Shown here: in pieces, positions 36,208 to 47,772 of the stretch
Numbering within the stretch: the stretch's first letter is position 1
Layout of the letters: every line of letters starts with the position of its first letter
DNA from: Parietaria judaica
Lineage: Eukaryota > Streptophyta > Magnoliopsida > Rosales > Urticaceae
Length of the DNA: 64,000 nt
Reading direction: 5' to 3'
NCBI GenBank assembly: GCA_954871525.1
Contig: OX940871.1
Span: 19,157,086-19,221,085, forward strand
Notes under the pieces: model-generated
What the model was told of the DNA's origin: nothing
Database searches by the model: none
The model's input: only the letters and a program-made list of their open reading frames with translations
Made by a program: the position numbers and the translations under genes

Positions 36208-39200
36208 TCAAATGAGACTCGCCGGAAAATTTCCATGGCTGTCGGGAATATCATTAGAATCCAGATTTCTGTCCTCGCTGCTCAAAGGCTCTTCTTCATG
36301 AAGACTACAGTAGTTGAAGTCAACAAATATCTGGCCGCTAAAGGCAGGACCCAACGGTTGACCGTGTTCTATAGAAGTCAACTCCGTCGGAGGAGAATCG
36401 TGATTTTCATTCTGACAAGTATCTTCTGTAGAATCCTGCGAGAATTCGAGCAGTTGACCATGCTCTACCGGAGTCAACTCTGATGGAGGCAAATCGTGAT
36501 CTTCGTTCTGGTGAGTTTCTTCTGGAAAATCCGATGAGAAAAGGGCATTAAGGGAAAAGCTGCTTTCTCCGCTGTTCTGAGAGAGAAACTGAACATCCAG
36601 AACGGAAGATTCGAAATCCACCACGGAAGGGCCATAACTGGAAAGTGCCAAGATATCGTGCAAGTCGTCAACTTCTTTTTCTTCCGAGCCATTTTTTGAA
36701 ACTTTGACAGCAGAATCTAATGTTTCGTTTTGAAGATCGTTCTCATCACACTCTAATTCTTTGTTTGCTTCGGTGTTGACTTCGAACACTGAATCTTCTT
36801 TCTCATCAATCGATATTCTTGAAGATTCATCTTCATGCTCCACATCAGATTCTTCGGGTTTTTTCTCTGATTGATCATGAACGAGAGACTTACTCAGATC
36901 GATTTCACCATTCTCATTATCTGTCTTCTCAGTTCCTTCATCGGTTTGGCCTCTCGGTGAGCCCTTTCTGTCGGTAAGGGTCTCTTCGTCATTTGGAAAG
37001 TCATGAGCTTCGACTGAAATTTCCAGAGTTCGGTTTTGTGCCTGGATTGGTATTGAAGAAACAAATCCAGCAAGTGCAGAGGCTAACGCATCGTCAACAG
37101 TTAACGGACGCTTCACTTCTTCCACTGAAGTTTCGAGAACTTTTTCTGATTCCTCATCTTCTTCATCATTCACATCGTCGTCATCATCGTCACAATTAGA
37201 AAATTCCGGTGCAGTAACTATAAGGCTAGGATGCATTTGAGTAACAATGCCTCTTTCTGATATATCGTCGGCTTGGTTGGTCGGTAAATCAGAATGGGTA
37301 CTCTTCGAATTTGATTCAAACTCCTCGAAACGAGTATATTCTGTTTCGCTACGATAGAAGGAATTCGAGTCAGATTGTACAGACGAGAAATTAGGAGCGC
37401 AAAATCTCGAACAAGATGGTGGTTCAGAATTCTTCGGTTTGTTGGTGAGTATTTCAAGCTGTTGCTCAACCCTGCTTAGCCTAGAGTCGATGCTGTTAAT
37501 TGGATCGAGTAAATTCCGTTCCAATCTTAGAAATAGTTCCTCCATTCTTCCCATTCGAGCAAAAAGCTGGTCCAATCCGATTTCAACACGATCATTTGTA
37601 CGACGATCACCAGCCACATTAACTGTGCTCAAACTTTCATCCTTATGAACCCTAGTTTCGACATTGACGGAGCTAGAACAAGCCACTTCTGATTCCGAAG
37701 CACCTTCTTGAAAATTTGGCTTTTCATTGGTGTCAAAAGCGTTACTATCTTGCGTTTTTGTTTTCGACATTTGCAAAAGAGTAGGCATAAGCATCGCCAT
37801 GAGAGAAGAGTTCCCATTGGCATTCTCAATCTGACCTGCTTGACTCAACGTTTCAGCGGTGAGATCGGCGGGATCAGCAAATACATATACCTCGTCAATG
37901 AAAACAATGTCTTTATTCTGAAGTGAGAGCAATCGGATCGTGATTGAAAGACACGGATTCACGTCACTCATCAGCGCCGTAGCCTCGTAAAACTCCTGAA
38001 AATTTTCAATTAGCCAGATAAACGCAAACAATTAAACCAATTATTTTGTTGACAGAAATTTACTCTTGCGTACCGGTTTAATCGAAGTCAACAAACTGTT
38101 GGGAAGTTTGACTTCAATCCATTCATCTTCACTGGCGCTGCGACTGCTATCACGAGACCCGTTTGAATGCCCAGAACGAGCAGCCTCGTGGTCATCCGCA
38201 TCGTCTCTGAGAACAGCACCACAGCGAACGGTGCAGAGATACTCTTTCTCGCTTTGGAAGTCCGAAGAGCAATATATCTCATAAACTCGAGCGGTGCTCT
38301 TGACGTAAATATGCGCAAGCTCGTGTTTCTGCGTGAAATTAACTGAAATTCAAAGAACTCAGTAAGAATCCGATCAGACAAACTACCGAAACAAAATCAC
38401 ACAGAACTCTAGAGTCTCAACAATTTGAAAAGTTAAAGAACACACACGAATTAAGAAAAGCTTGAAGCTTCAACGTAAATCTGACCGAGCTCATGTTTCT
38501 GGGTGAAAATTAACTGAAAATCGCAACGAGCCCGTAAAAATTCGATTCGGGAAACTACCAAAACCAAATCAACCGAATTCTCTCGAATCTCAACAATTCG
38601 AAAAGTCAAAAAACACAAATTAACTCGAGAAAGCTTCAGACTTTCATTCATTTATTCGACAGAAACTTCAAGAGGAAGTAGCTCTTCGTAAGAACAAATC
38701 AAAAAGTTGATATATGATGGACAAACATTCCTCAATTCCCGTTACAGCAAAACCCTAGCTCATCAAACGCAATTCGATTTCCATTTCTGCTATCACGATG
38801 ACAAAGAAATTCACGTCGAAATCTGTTTACACATACAGAAGAAAAGCAGAGTGATTCTCAACCTCATACAACAAGCCAAAGCTTCAAATCACATCTCCAA
38901 TTCGTTCTTCATTCCCATCTTCCCGAATCCAAACACAGAAAAACCAAAAACTCGAGGGACGAACCGAACGCCGTGAACGAAAGCGAAGAGAGTTCGAACA
39001 CTCACTCGTGATCTCGCACGGAGCTGAATCCGGTGCGGCGGGTTTCAGAATAAGAGGCTTCCTCTTGGCCGTCGGATTGAGATCGCCGGAATCATCGGCG
39101 ATCGGCGATGGAGAGAGAGAGGAGTCCAAAGTGATGGAATTTACGAGAGTACCACGGAGGGCTGACCAGTTGGTTTCGGAGGTAAAAGCAGTGGTCTCCG

Positions 39201-39240
39201 ACTCCATCTCCGGAGGGGCATCTTCGTCATTTGGCGACAT
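36208..39240 (-). CDS. Conserved acidic 763-aa protein, possibly PAAT-like
   Basis: Three exons on the minus strand (39006-39240, 38074-38342, 36208-37995) join in frame to 763 aa. The N-terminal third (residues 1 to about 215) looks like a beta-rich domain, including HELAHIYVKSTARVYEIY, DEWIEVKLPNSLL and LLSLQNKDIVFIDEVYVF. It is followed by SLMAMLMPTLLQMSKT and a probable coiled coil (LFARMGRMEELFLRLERNL). The C-terminal half is very rich in Glu, Asp and Ser and probably disordered. The N-terminal pattern recalls the PAAT/C10orf88 family, but that is from memory and uncertain. There is no signal peptide or membrane segment. I cannot assign a function. Confidence 0.8.
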
Positions 39241-40297
39241 CGCTTCTTCTTCTTCTTCTTCTTCTTTGGTTAGGTTTCAAAAATGCAATCTTTGTGCTGC
39301 TCTGAGTCTGTTGAGAGGTAAGAGACACTCACAGTCACAGAGCAAACACGTTTTTCTGGTTTATATTTTTAAATGGAATCTTTGGGCATAAGTACTAATT
39401 CTTTTTCAAAAAGAAATGATAATTTTTTTTTTATATTTTAGATGAAATAAGTACCTTAAAAATAACTGATAAATAAGTAATAAAATCAGAATATTAGTAT
39501 TTTTTCTAGCTAAAAAAAGAATTTGAACTTATTGTTATTTTTCAAAGTGAATTGGTACTTGTGCCACAAATAACTTATATACATTTGTATTGCTTAGTGA
39601 TTGGACATTAAAATCATTTTAATCCACCAAAAGTCAATAAACTTTTATCATGTGATAAATAACTAAATATCTTTCATTTATATTATTTTTTTTCTTTTGG
39701 GTGAAAAACAAAGATGTGGTACAAATTTATCTGAAAAAATAGTTTTGGTTCTTGTTATTTTATACGGTGAAGAGAAAACAATGTGTTCTGTGGAGATCGC
39801 CGCCGAAGGTTTTGCAACGGTTAAGAGGTTTGGCAACGAGTTTCCGGCGAAAACAGAGAAATACTATAAAAATATTTTCGCCGGGTGCTCAAAGTTTTAT
39901 ATATAAAAAAAAAAGATAAACACGAAACTAATTCTCTCATTTTCTGGTTACTCACGGTTGTACATAATCCAGTAACCATTGCTTCGTTTTTTTTTTTTTA
40001 ATCGGATAGCCGGTTTCCAGTTAACCGCCGTGCACTGCTTGTTGACCGGGATCAATTATTACAACAGATTATGTATGTCATCACCAAATATAACTCTTCA
40101 AAGTTCAAACAAAGCATAAGCATAACGATTCACCCATGAAATGGATTTAAACAATAATTAATATTAATTAAAATAAGAATCGAATCAGCCTAAGTTGCAA
40201 AAAATGTCAGTAGCTTGCACTTGAAGCAAGGTACATATATAATGTGTACAACAACTCGGATTTGGTGATGTCAATTGGTGAGAGACTATCTTTATAC
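39241..40297. other. Intergenic DNA between two minus-strand genes
   Basis: The 5' side of the 763-aa gene has a (TTC)n run at 39243-39264. The rest is AT-rich, with no recognised gene or element. Confidence 0.5.
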
Positions 40298-43200
40298 TTA
40301 TAATGTGTACACCAATTCGGTTTTGCTCGATCCGTACCGAGGTGGCAAAAGAGACTCAACGTCAACGAAGAGATCTTGCCGGCCCGGTTGTGGCAGTCCG
40401 CCGATTGGCGAGTCTAATACAGAGTCCGGAATTTCTACTAGGGTTTCCTCAAAAAACGACTTGACACTCTACAAAAATAAAAAATAATACACTTTAACAA
40501 TAGCAAAATGGAAGAAAATTAAGAGTTCAATTTGCAATAAATATGTTTGGAACAAGTGATTACCGTGCAAGTTTTGAAAGCGGCGTCGGCTTTGCGCTTC
40601 CATAATCCATTACCGTGTTCGGCATGGAAAAAATTAATCATGGGCTGCAGAGAAAATTAAGCCAACAATTCAGCCGAATGTGTGTCATTATGAACCTTAA
40701 TTTATACAAAAAAAAAAAAAAAGGTATGTGCTTTTCTTTTTCCCGGGTACGGTGGAGTTTTGATTTTGTGTATGACTTTGGGGGTTGAACATTGTAACTC
40801 AAGGATACTTGTTCATATACTGAACCAAGAAACGATTGCGTTGTAATATTCCCACTTAAAGAGACTATCTCGCAACTTACTAACCTTCACTATATCTCGG
40901 ACATTCGGTTTTTTTCCATCTCTCCACAAAACCGAATCACCGTACGCAGTGTATTTCTCAAGAACCTAGAAGAAAGGGCAAGGAAAAAAGTTGCCTCTAA
41001 ATAAGGATATTAATGGTATTTCCCGCATTCAATAACTAGCTAAGTTTGTTTCTGAACCTGACGCCGGGTAATACCGCTGACTGGAGCGCCGTAAATTGCA
41101 GAATCGACGTGTCCCAAAAGATGCCACGGGCTGTTTAAGATGAAAAACGATACTTTGGTTTGAATTATCTCAGCTTAAAATAATAACGTGAACGCATTGA
41201 ATTAGGAAATATTGAAAAAGTTTTAAGTATTTCTCGAAATAATACTTGTGATATGCAGCGCGACCGACCATTACACCATGAGCCCCCAGCTTTCTAGCCG
41301 CATTTACCTGTAATTTGATATTTAATAAATATAAATTAATTAAAGAACGCCCTTACTGAAAAGTAGCCTTACAAAAATAGCAGTACTACAAAATTTCACC
41401 TCATCGATAGTCTTAATGCCTCCATTTATGGTAAATCTAAGGTCTGGAAAGTCACGCATGAGGCCGTAGAAGAACTCGTATCTATATATATGGTAGAGCA
41501 ATTTCAACGGTTTTGTTTCATCAGCATATGACATTTGACCATACCCGTTTACGGTTACTCGAACTTATAGAAAAATTGAATAAGAAAAAACATGTGGGAA
41601 TTTCCGAAAGATTCATTCCGCAAGGTAAAAAAAAATATATTATGCTAATATTATCTCTAAACCTATAAAATATATTTATATTGTACATAGAAAAACGTAC
41701 TTGAGAGGCGGTATGGAACGATTTTCAGCTGGACTGATGCCATTGAGAAGCGCCTTTCGTGAATGTATAATAAAATGCTTAGTTGGTGATTGAGAAGAAA
41801 CCTTGTAGATAAAATCGCCTGCAAAGGATAATACAAAAGCACGGTTAGTCTCATTCATTAGTTCGTTCACCGACACGAGAACAGAAAATAATTAAATTTT
41901 CTAAAATGGTATAGTCATGTAACATAAAATAGAGAAAGATGAACTTACACAGCTCGTTGTATGAATCATGATCATCAACACCGATTCGGCATTTGACACT
42001 AACAGGGGCGTCCGTATTTGCAGCTATCACCGACATTGCTTCTGCAACAAACTTCCATCGCAAAGACCAAATGTCAAGATCAGAGGTCAAAAATTGGCAG
42101 TAATGCCCACTGAATTTTTCTCACTGGTGCACTTTGCCCCTAATCTTTAGTTTTTTGCCCCTTATGCTTTAGAATATTTAGGTCAATTTTATTATTTTCT
42201 CCCAATTGGTAGGACTTGCATCCTAAGTTTCTTCAACAACTAGACTTTGCTTCAAAATAGTATGTTGATCTTGTTCGATATAAATTGATAAAAATACTCT
42301 CGAGTAAATCTGTGTTGCACACAAGTTAACATTTCCGTTATTTTTTAACATGTCGGGGGCAATATACTATTCTTTCAAAGTTAAGGGCATTGCTATCAAA
42401 ATTAAAGTTCAGGGGAAAGAATTACACCAATTACAAAATTTCAGAGGGCATTGCCGCAAATTACTCGATAAAAATTAACCCTATATGGAAGAAGAGAAAA
42501 AAAAAAGTTGGTCTTTACACTTACCTTTGGATCAAGCATGAGACTAACACCGAAGCAGCCATGCCCGGCTACTTTCGGACTCGGGCATCCACAACTACAT
42601 AATACATTTGAAAAAACACAACTCTAAGTCAATCTAACAAAAGGCGAAAAAATGAGAACAAATCATAAGGCGAAAGAAGCCGTAGAACTATACTTAAAAT
42701 TAATCTCATCGTAGCGATAAGGATTTGCAAGTTCGGTGGCTTTGGCGAGGTTGTTCAAATTATTCCCGCCAATCTGGAGAACTATCGGATTCTGTCCCGC
42801 CGTGTACTCCAAGAATCTATCCTGAGCAATACAAAACAAATTTTTCGAATCAAATAACACAACGTATTTAGTTAGTTAATTGATAAAATTATCAATTTTC
42901 ATAAAATTATAAATTATCGATCTAACTTTTTCATCAATTTACCAGATTTTTCTCCTGATAGACAATTGTCTCGGCCGCAAGCATCTCCGTGTAAAGCCAC
43001 GCGTGCTTCGATATAAGACGGGCGATCGTTCTATAGTGATTATCGGTCCACTCCATCATCGGAGCGACACTGCAAAAACAAAACAAATCAACAACTAAGT
43101 TATTTACGGACAACCCGAAACGAACAAAACAGACATATTCAGATATAATCCGATACCGACCTAAACCACGGAGGAAGATATTTCTGGCCAACCATCTCGG

Positions 43201-43360
43201 CTTTTGTACTAGCCAGTCGGAACTTTTGACTGCAACAAGATATGTTCCTCCTCCGAGCACTTGTATTACCGCGAATTAGCTTACTGAAACGCAATCCGCA
43301 GCAGTTTTTCCGGAAAAAATCATCAACAGGAAGACCCGAAGCAGCCGATAAGTACTTCAT
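40298..43360 (-). CDS. tRNA-dihydrouridine synthase, DusA-like, organelle-targeted
   Basis: Twelve minus-strand exons: 43161-43360, 42943-43069, 42694-42821, 42525-42594, 41949-42051, 41701-41818, 41400-41481, 41246-41307, 41058-41130, 40885-40965, 40564-40644, 40298-40468. Together they give 431 aa. Residues 1-60 are Ser/Arg/Lys-rich and look like an organelle transit peptide. The FMN-binding TIM barrel follows: VAPMMEWTDNHYR (68-80), NCGCPSPKVAG (152-162), VKCRIGVDDHDS (194-205), FIIHSRKALLNG (225-236), INGGIK (267-272) and GVMVGRAAY (287-295). These enzymes reduce uridine to dihydrouridine in the tRNA D-loop. Residue 169 is Ser where bacterial DusA has its catalytic Cys. The start was chosen as the first ATG of the conserved frame. 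Confidence 0.92.
42092..42465. mobile_element. MITE inside DUS intron 4
   Basis: The left end AATTGGCAGTAATGCCC and the reverse complement of the right end AATTTGCGGCAATGCCC start TIRs of about 55 bp, with shared TCTGAA and TTGGTGTA stretches. It fills most of the 473-bp intron 42052-42524 and ends about 40 bp from the next exon. The target duplication is not clear. Confidence 0.65.
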
Positions 43361-44679
43361 CTCCTTTCCTTTCAAGTCCGAGCTCGCTCTTTGAAGCACC
43401 TACAACCATTACATCAAAACCATCAAAGTCAACGCTACAAATAATCAGCAATTGAGCTCAAAACAGAGAGATATAATTACAGAGGCATTATATCAAACAC
43501 GTAGAGAGCAACGCAAAGAAGGAGACTTTATCAGATAAATTGATTGAATACAAGCAATATACGATCTATACATACATATTCCGATATAAAGATACATATC
43601 GATTGAGGTCTGAGGTTTACTTCAATGGAGAAGAAGAGAAATTGGTACGAACAAACGAGAAATTGGTTGAGAGAGAGAGAATGAATTATCCGCGAAAAGT
43701 GTGAAGGAGTATGAGCCACGAGATTTTGGGCCGGGCTTGTCTTATTGGGCTTGGGCCCATATCTGTCACTAATTATTTATTTTAGATACTAATTAAGATC
43801 AAGAATATAATATGATTTGGTTTAGATAGATTTTAGAGATCTATTACATTTTCAAAATGAGTGTCCACTAATCAAATATATTAGATAGATTTAAGATTAA
43901 GTTTAGCGGGATGCTATTTCAGTACTATTTCTATTTGAGCTAGGCTCTTTTTGGTGTAACTGTAAGACTATTCTTTTTTTTTTTAAATAAAAATCTTATC
44001 TTAAAAAAAATGAGTGTCTACTAATCTAATATGTTAGTTTCTTCATTTCTTCAAAAAATTTAATAAATTGCTCTTATTTTAGTACCACTTTGTGAAAATT
44101 CGGGCCCTAAGTAAGCTTCAGTCCTGGTTTTCGATCCCAATTTAGGGTTTTTCATAGATGAATTACAGTTTTAGGCTTTTAAATTATTATTTTTATGTTA
44201 TTTTATGTAACATGTGAAGTTTGGAATTGAAATCAACCCTTATAAATTAATATTATTGGAACTACAAAATTTTATTATATTATCGATATAATTAATTTAT
44301 TGAAGGATAATTTAATAATATCAGTTAGAATCGGGATTATAAAAAAGTATTCAATTTATCAAATATTAATTTAACGATATTCTATCGTTTGTTAAAAATG
44401 GCGGGCCCAAGTCTTAAAAATGCCACATTCTCCGAAACCACCCGGTTCCAAGAGGCCCGAAAAGCAAGAACCGACCCAACAGAGAAAGGAAAAAAGAAAA
44501 CGCACCCTTGATCTAGATCCTAATCCGGGTTCCGGTTCCTGTTTTCAATATTAATTACTATTGATTAACGATCAATATTAAATCATAATATATTGTTATT
44601 ATTAATAATAAAAATGAACAACGGATAATAACTGCTGAGCTGAAACGAATAACTACCACTCAAAAGCTTCATCGCTCCC
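43361..44679. other. Bidirectional intergenic region between DUS and ATAB2
   Basis: It serves divergent genes. Near the DUS start a probable leader intron ends just before the ATG exon (acceptor near 43401). A retroposon lies at 43887-44007. No other gene was found. Confidence 0.5.
43887..44007 (+). mobile_element. Short LINE-3'-end-like retroposon with long target duplication
   Basis: ATGAGTGTCCACTAATC followed by AAATATATTAG (43857-43884) recurs as ATGAGTGTCTACTAATC followed by TAATATGTTAG (44010-44037). The DNA between them contains GGCTCTTTTTGGTGTAAC and ends in T-rich and A-rich runs, as L1-type LINE tails do. Confidence 0.55.
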
Positions 44680-46928
44680 ATGGCGAGTCTCAGCTTCAAC
44701 TCCTCCCGACTCAGAAACCCACCCTTCCAATCCCCAAACCCCTTCGCTTCCTTCCCCAAACCCTCCAACCTCCCCTTCCCTCGCTCCCATTCCTGGCCCA
44801 ACCTCCGCCACTTCCGCCCGAGCTCCGTCTCTTCCTCCGAAAGCTCCGTCTCCACGCAGCTCGATGAAGAAGAACAGGAAGAGGATGATCCGACCGTGGA
44901 GCTTTGCTATCTCGACGCGGAGACCGACCCGAACAGCCTCTCGGAGTGGGAGCTCGACTTCTGCTCGAGGCCGATCCTGGACATCAGAGGGAAGAAGGTC
45001 TGGGAGCTCGTCGTCTGCGACCAGTCCCTGTCGCTGCAGTACACCAAGTACTTCCCGAACAACGTCATCAACAGCGTCACGCTCAAGGACGCCATTGAAG
45101 GGATCAGCGAGGAGCTGGGGATTCCTCTGCCCGATAAGATCCGCTTCTTCAGGTGAGAGAATTAGGGTTTTGAATTGATTGCCTGTGATGAAATGAGATG
45201 AGAGTTTTGATTCGATCTTGAAACTTTCGAGGATTTTTGCAGGTCTCAAATGCAGACGATCATCACGAAAGCGAGTAACGAGCTTGGGATCAAGCCTATT
45301 CCTAGCAAAAGGGTACGATTACTTTTAGCGGCATAAGTACCATTAAGGACGGCATACAGATTAAGTAACTAGCGTTACGACTTACTTACAAGAACTAAAA
45401 GCCACAAAAATTGGGTCATTTCATTGGTACTTATGCCATGATGAATGAACAACGAGATTATGCCACCCCCAAAAGACTATTTTATAGGTACTTACGCCGC
45501 AATTGTCCCTCGATTTATGTTGCATTGCGGAAGTTTTATAGTTTTTCGAATAATCGAGTAGAAGTTGGTAGGATTGGAGGGCGTTTAGAATGGATTTTTA
45601 TATCATGCACATGATTTTGCAAATCTCCGAGGACTTGGATTAATGAACTTGTTTGTTCTAAAGTGATACGGGTTAAGGAATCCGAACATGGGCTTGAGAG
45701 TTGGTCCGCGAGGGTGACGGTCTCCGGATCGATTAAGCTAGGCGGCTTTATTCTTGCATTTAGTCTTTTACTTATGCAATTGAACTATTCTGTGGTTAAT
45801 GCTGGGAGGGGTGAGCGATTGATTTCCGATAGCTCTGTTCTCGCTACGAGGTCACGATCTCGGGCTCGTATCATGAAGTTGAAGTGCTTAAATTGAGAAG
45901 AGTCAAGTACCAAAATTGATATATCTTATATCGTGTTGTATTTGTTTATTACAGTGTCTATCGTTACAATTGTGGTTGGAAGAACGATTCGAATCAGTGT
46001 ACACTCGTCACCCCGGTTTTCAAAAAGGTGTGAAGCCGTTTCTGGCGTTGGATAATCCGTTTCCGGTAGAACTTCCTGATAATCTGTACGGCGAAAGATG
46101 GGCATTTGTTCAATTACCTTTGTCAGGTCAGAACAACAAGCCTTTGGCTTATCTCAACATTCAGCAATAATCTTTTTGGCATTTACGGAACCGATTTTGG
46201 GACCATAATTTCAGCTGTTCGAGAAGAGATGGCGTCACTGAAAACAAAACGAGTTTTTGGGGCGAGCTTAGATATGGATTTGTTGGGGATTGAGATCGAT
46301 GAGAATACGTTGATCCCGGGACTGGCCGTTTCTACTTCGCGTGCTAAACCACTCGCAGGTAAACTTTTTTAGCCCCGAAACTATGTAAAATAACTTCCCC
46401 TGCTACTCGTGAAAAACGATCGTTTCTGACAAATTTTAAACCACGTATTGTTCAGATTTTAATGATTTGGACAAAATCATCATAAACGTACTAATGTGGG
46501 CATAGCGCGTTGCTTAAAATTCGATAAACAACGTCGATTATTTAATTGTTACGAGTTTATTATTACAACAGCTGCTATAAAATAAAGTTCAGCGAGGAAA
46601 TTGCGACAAATCACTTGTTTTTATTCCGATAGAGAACCTACTGATTCACTATCGGCCTCTTTCTGCAGCTTGGATGAACGGCATGGAAGTGTGCTCGATC
46701 GAGGCAGACGTTTCCCGAGCTTGCTTAATTCTCTCGATCGGGATTTCGACGCGCTACATTTACGCCACGTACAAGAAAAACCCTGTAACCTCGAGCGAGG
46801 CCGAAGCTTGGGAAGCGGCCAAAAAGGCTTGCGGAGGCCTTCACTTCCTCGCCGTTCAAGAGGATTTGGACGCCGACGACTGTGTCGGGTTTTGGCTTCT
46901 CCTAGATTTGCCTCCACCTCCTGTATAA
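44680..46928 (+). CDS. ATAB2: TAB2/ATAB2-type chloroplast RNA-binding protein
   Basis: Five exons (44680-45152, 45243-45312, 45955-46126, 46215-46358, 46669-46928) give 372 aa. Residues 1 to about 60 are Ser/Pro/Phe-rich without acidic residues, a typical chloroplast transit peptide, followed by an acidic stretch. The rest matches the TAB2 (DUF1092) family: [43 protein letters not shown] and a C-terminal [16 protein letters not shown]. In algae TAB2 promotes psaB translation; Arabidopsis ATAB2 activates translation of photosystem I and II mRNAs. The gene is divergent from DUS and convergent with the PHD gene. Intron 2 carries a MITE. Confidence 0.93.
45318..45515. mobile_element. Short MITE in ATAB2 intron 2
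   Basis: Inverted ends carry AGCGGCATAAGTACC (left) and, as reverse complement of the right, TTGCGGCGTAAGTACC. They resemble the ends of the element at 59200-61013. Boundaries are approximate. Confidence 0.55.
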
Positions 46929-47772
46929 CCATGAAAGGATGTTCTTCTTAATGCAATTTTTGTTTGCTCAACCTATACATATTCATTGTTGATGAAGTCA
47001 ATTCAACTAATATAATGATATAATCGCCCCCAAACTTTACATAATAGTGCAGATTAATCTCTAAATTTTACTTCTTAGCAACAATGTCCCCTACTTCGAA
47101 AAATAGTCCATTTCTCCGAAAGTAACAAAAACTAATAATGTGTGCACAAGACATGATTTATTTGAAAATATTTTTTTATTATTTTTTACCGGATGTATCA
47201 ATTTATTATGTGCTACTTTAAAACAATTGATAACTTTGTTTTTTTTTTAATTGTTAAAAATAAAAGCTCATGAATTCAAAGAAAAATAATCTCGAAAAAA
47301 AAATACCGCCAAGCGAGTGCGTAGGGAGACAATATGCTACTATTTAAAAACATAAGGGGCATTTGTACCAAAAACTATAAGTAACAGGGGCAAATGACAC
47401 ATGTAAAACTCAGGGAAATTAAGAAGAGAGTTAACACGAGAATTAAGAAGAGTTAATAGTAAAATTAAAAAAAATACAATTATTCTCATTTTAAATGACC
47501 AATACATCAATACAGCTACAAATCTATCATTCCTACATATTAAGCTTAGGCTTTCTCTCTAAACAAATGACGGTTTAATTAGCCAAAAAGGAAACGGCAT
47601 CGGAAAATCCTGCGAGGCTGAAACTCCGATCCTGTAACAAATAATTTTCCCGAGAATGCCCTTCCAGCAGAGCCTCTTCATCTGTATACGAGTCGAGTCT
47701 TGAAACCTTTACACTGGGATCTGGCATGGTTTTCGAACTGAGCTAGGTTTTAAGAACCTTTTAAATCATTTT
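46929..47772. other. Convergent intergenic region with MITE
   Basis: It holds the 3' sides of ATAB2 and the PHD gene. Positions 47027-47417 have imperfect inverted ends: left CCCCCAAACTTTACATAATAG, as reverse complement right CCCTGAGTTTTACATGTG. Both are followed by AATGCCCC or AATGTCCCC blocks, suggesting another MITE of the same style. Confidence 0.5.
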
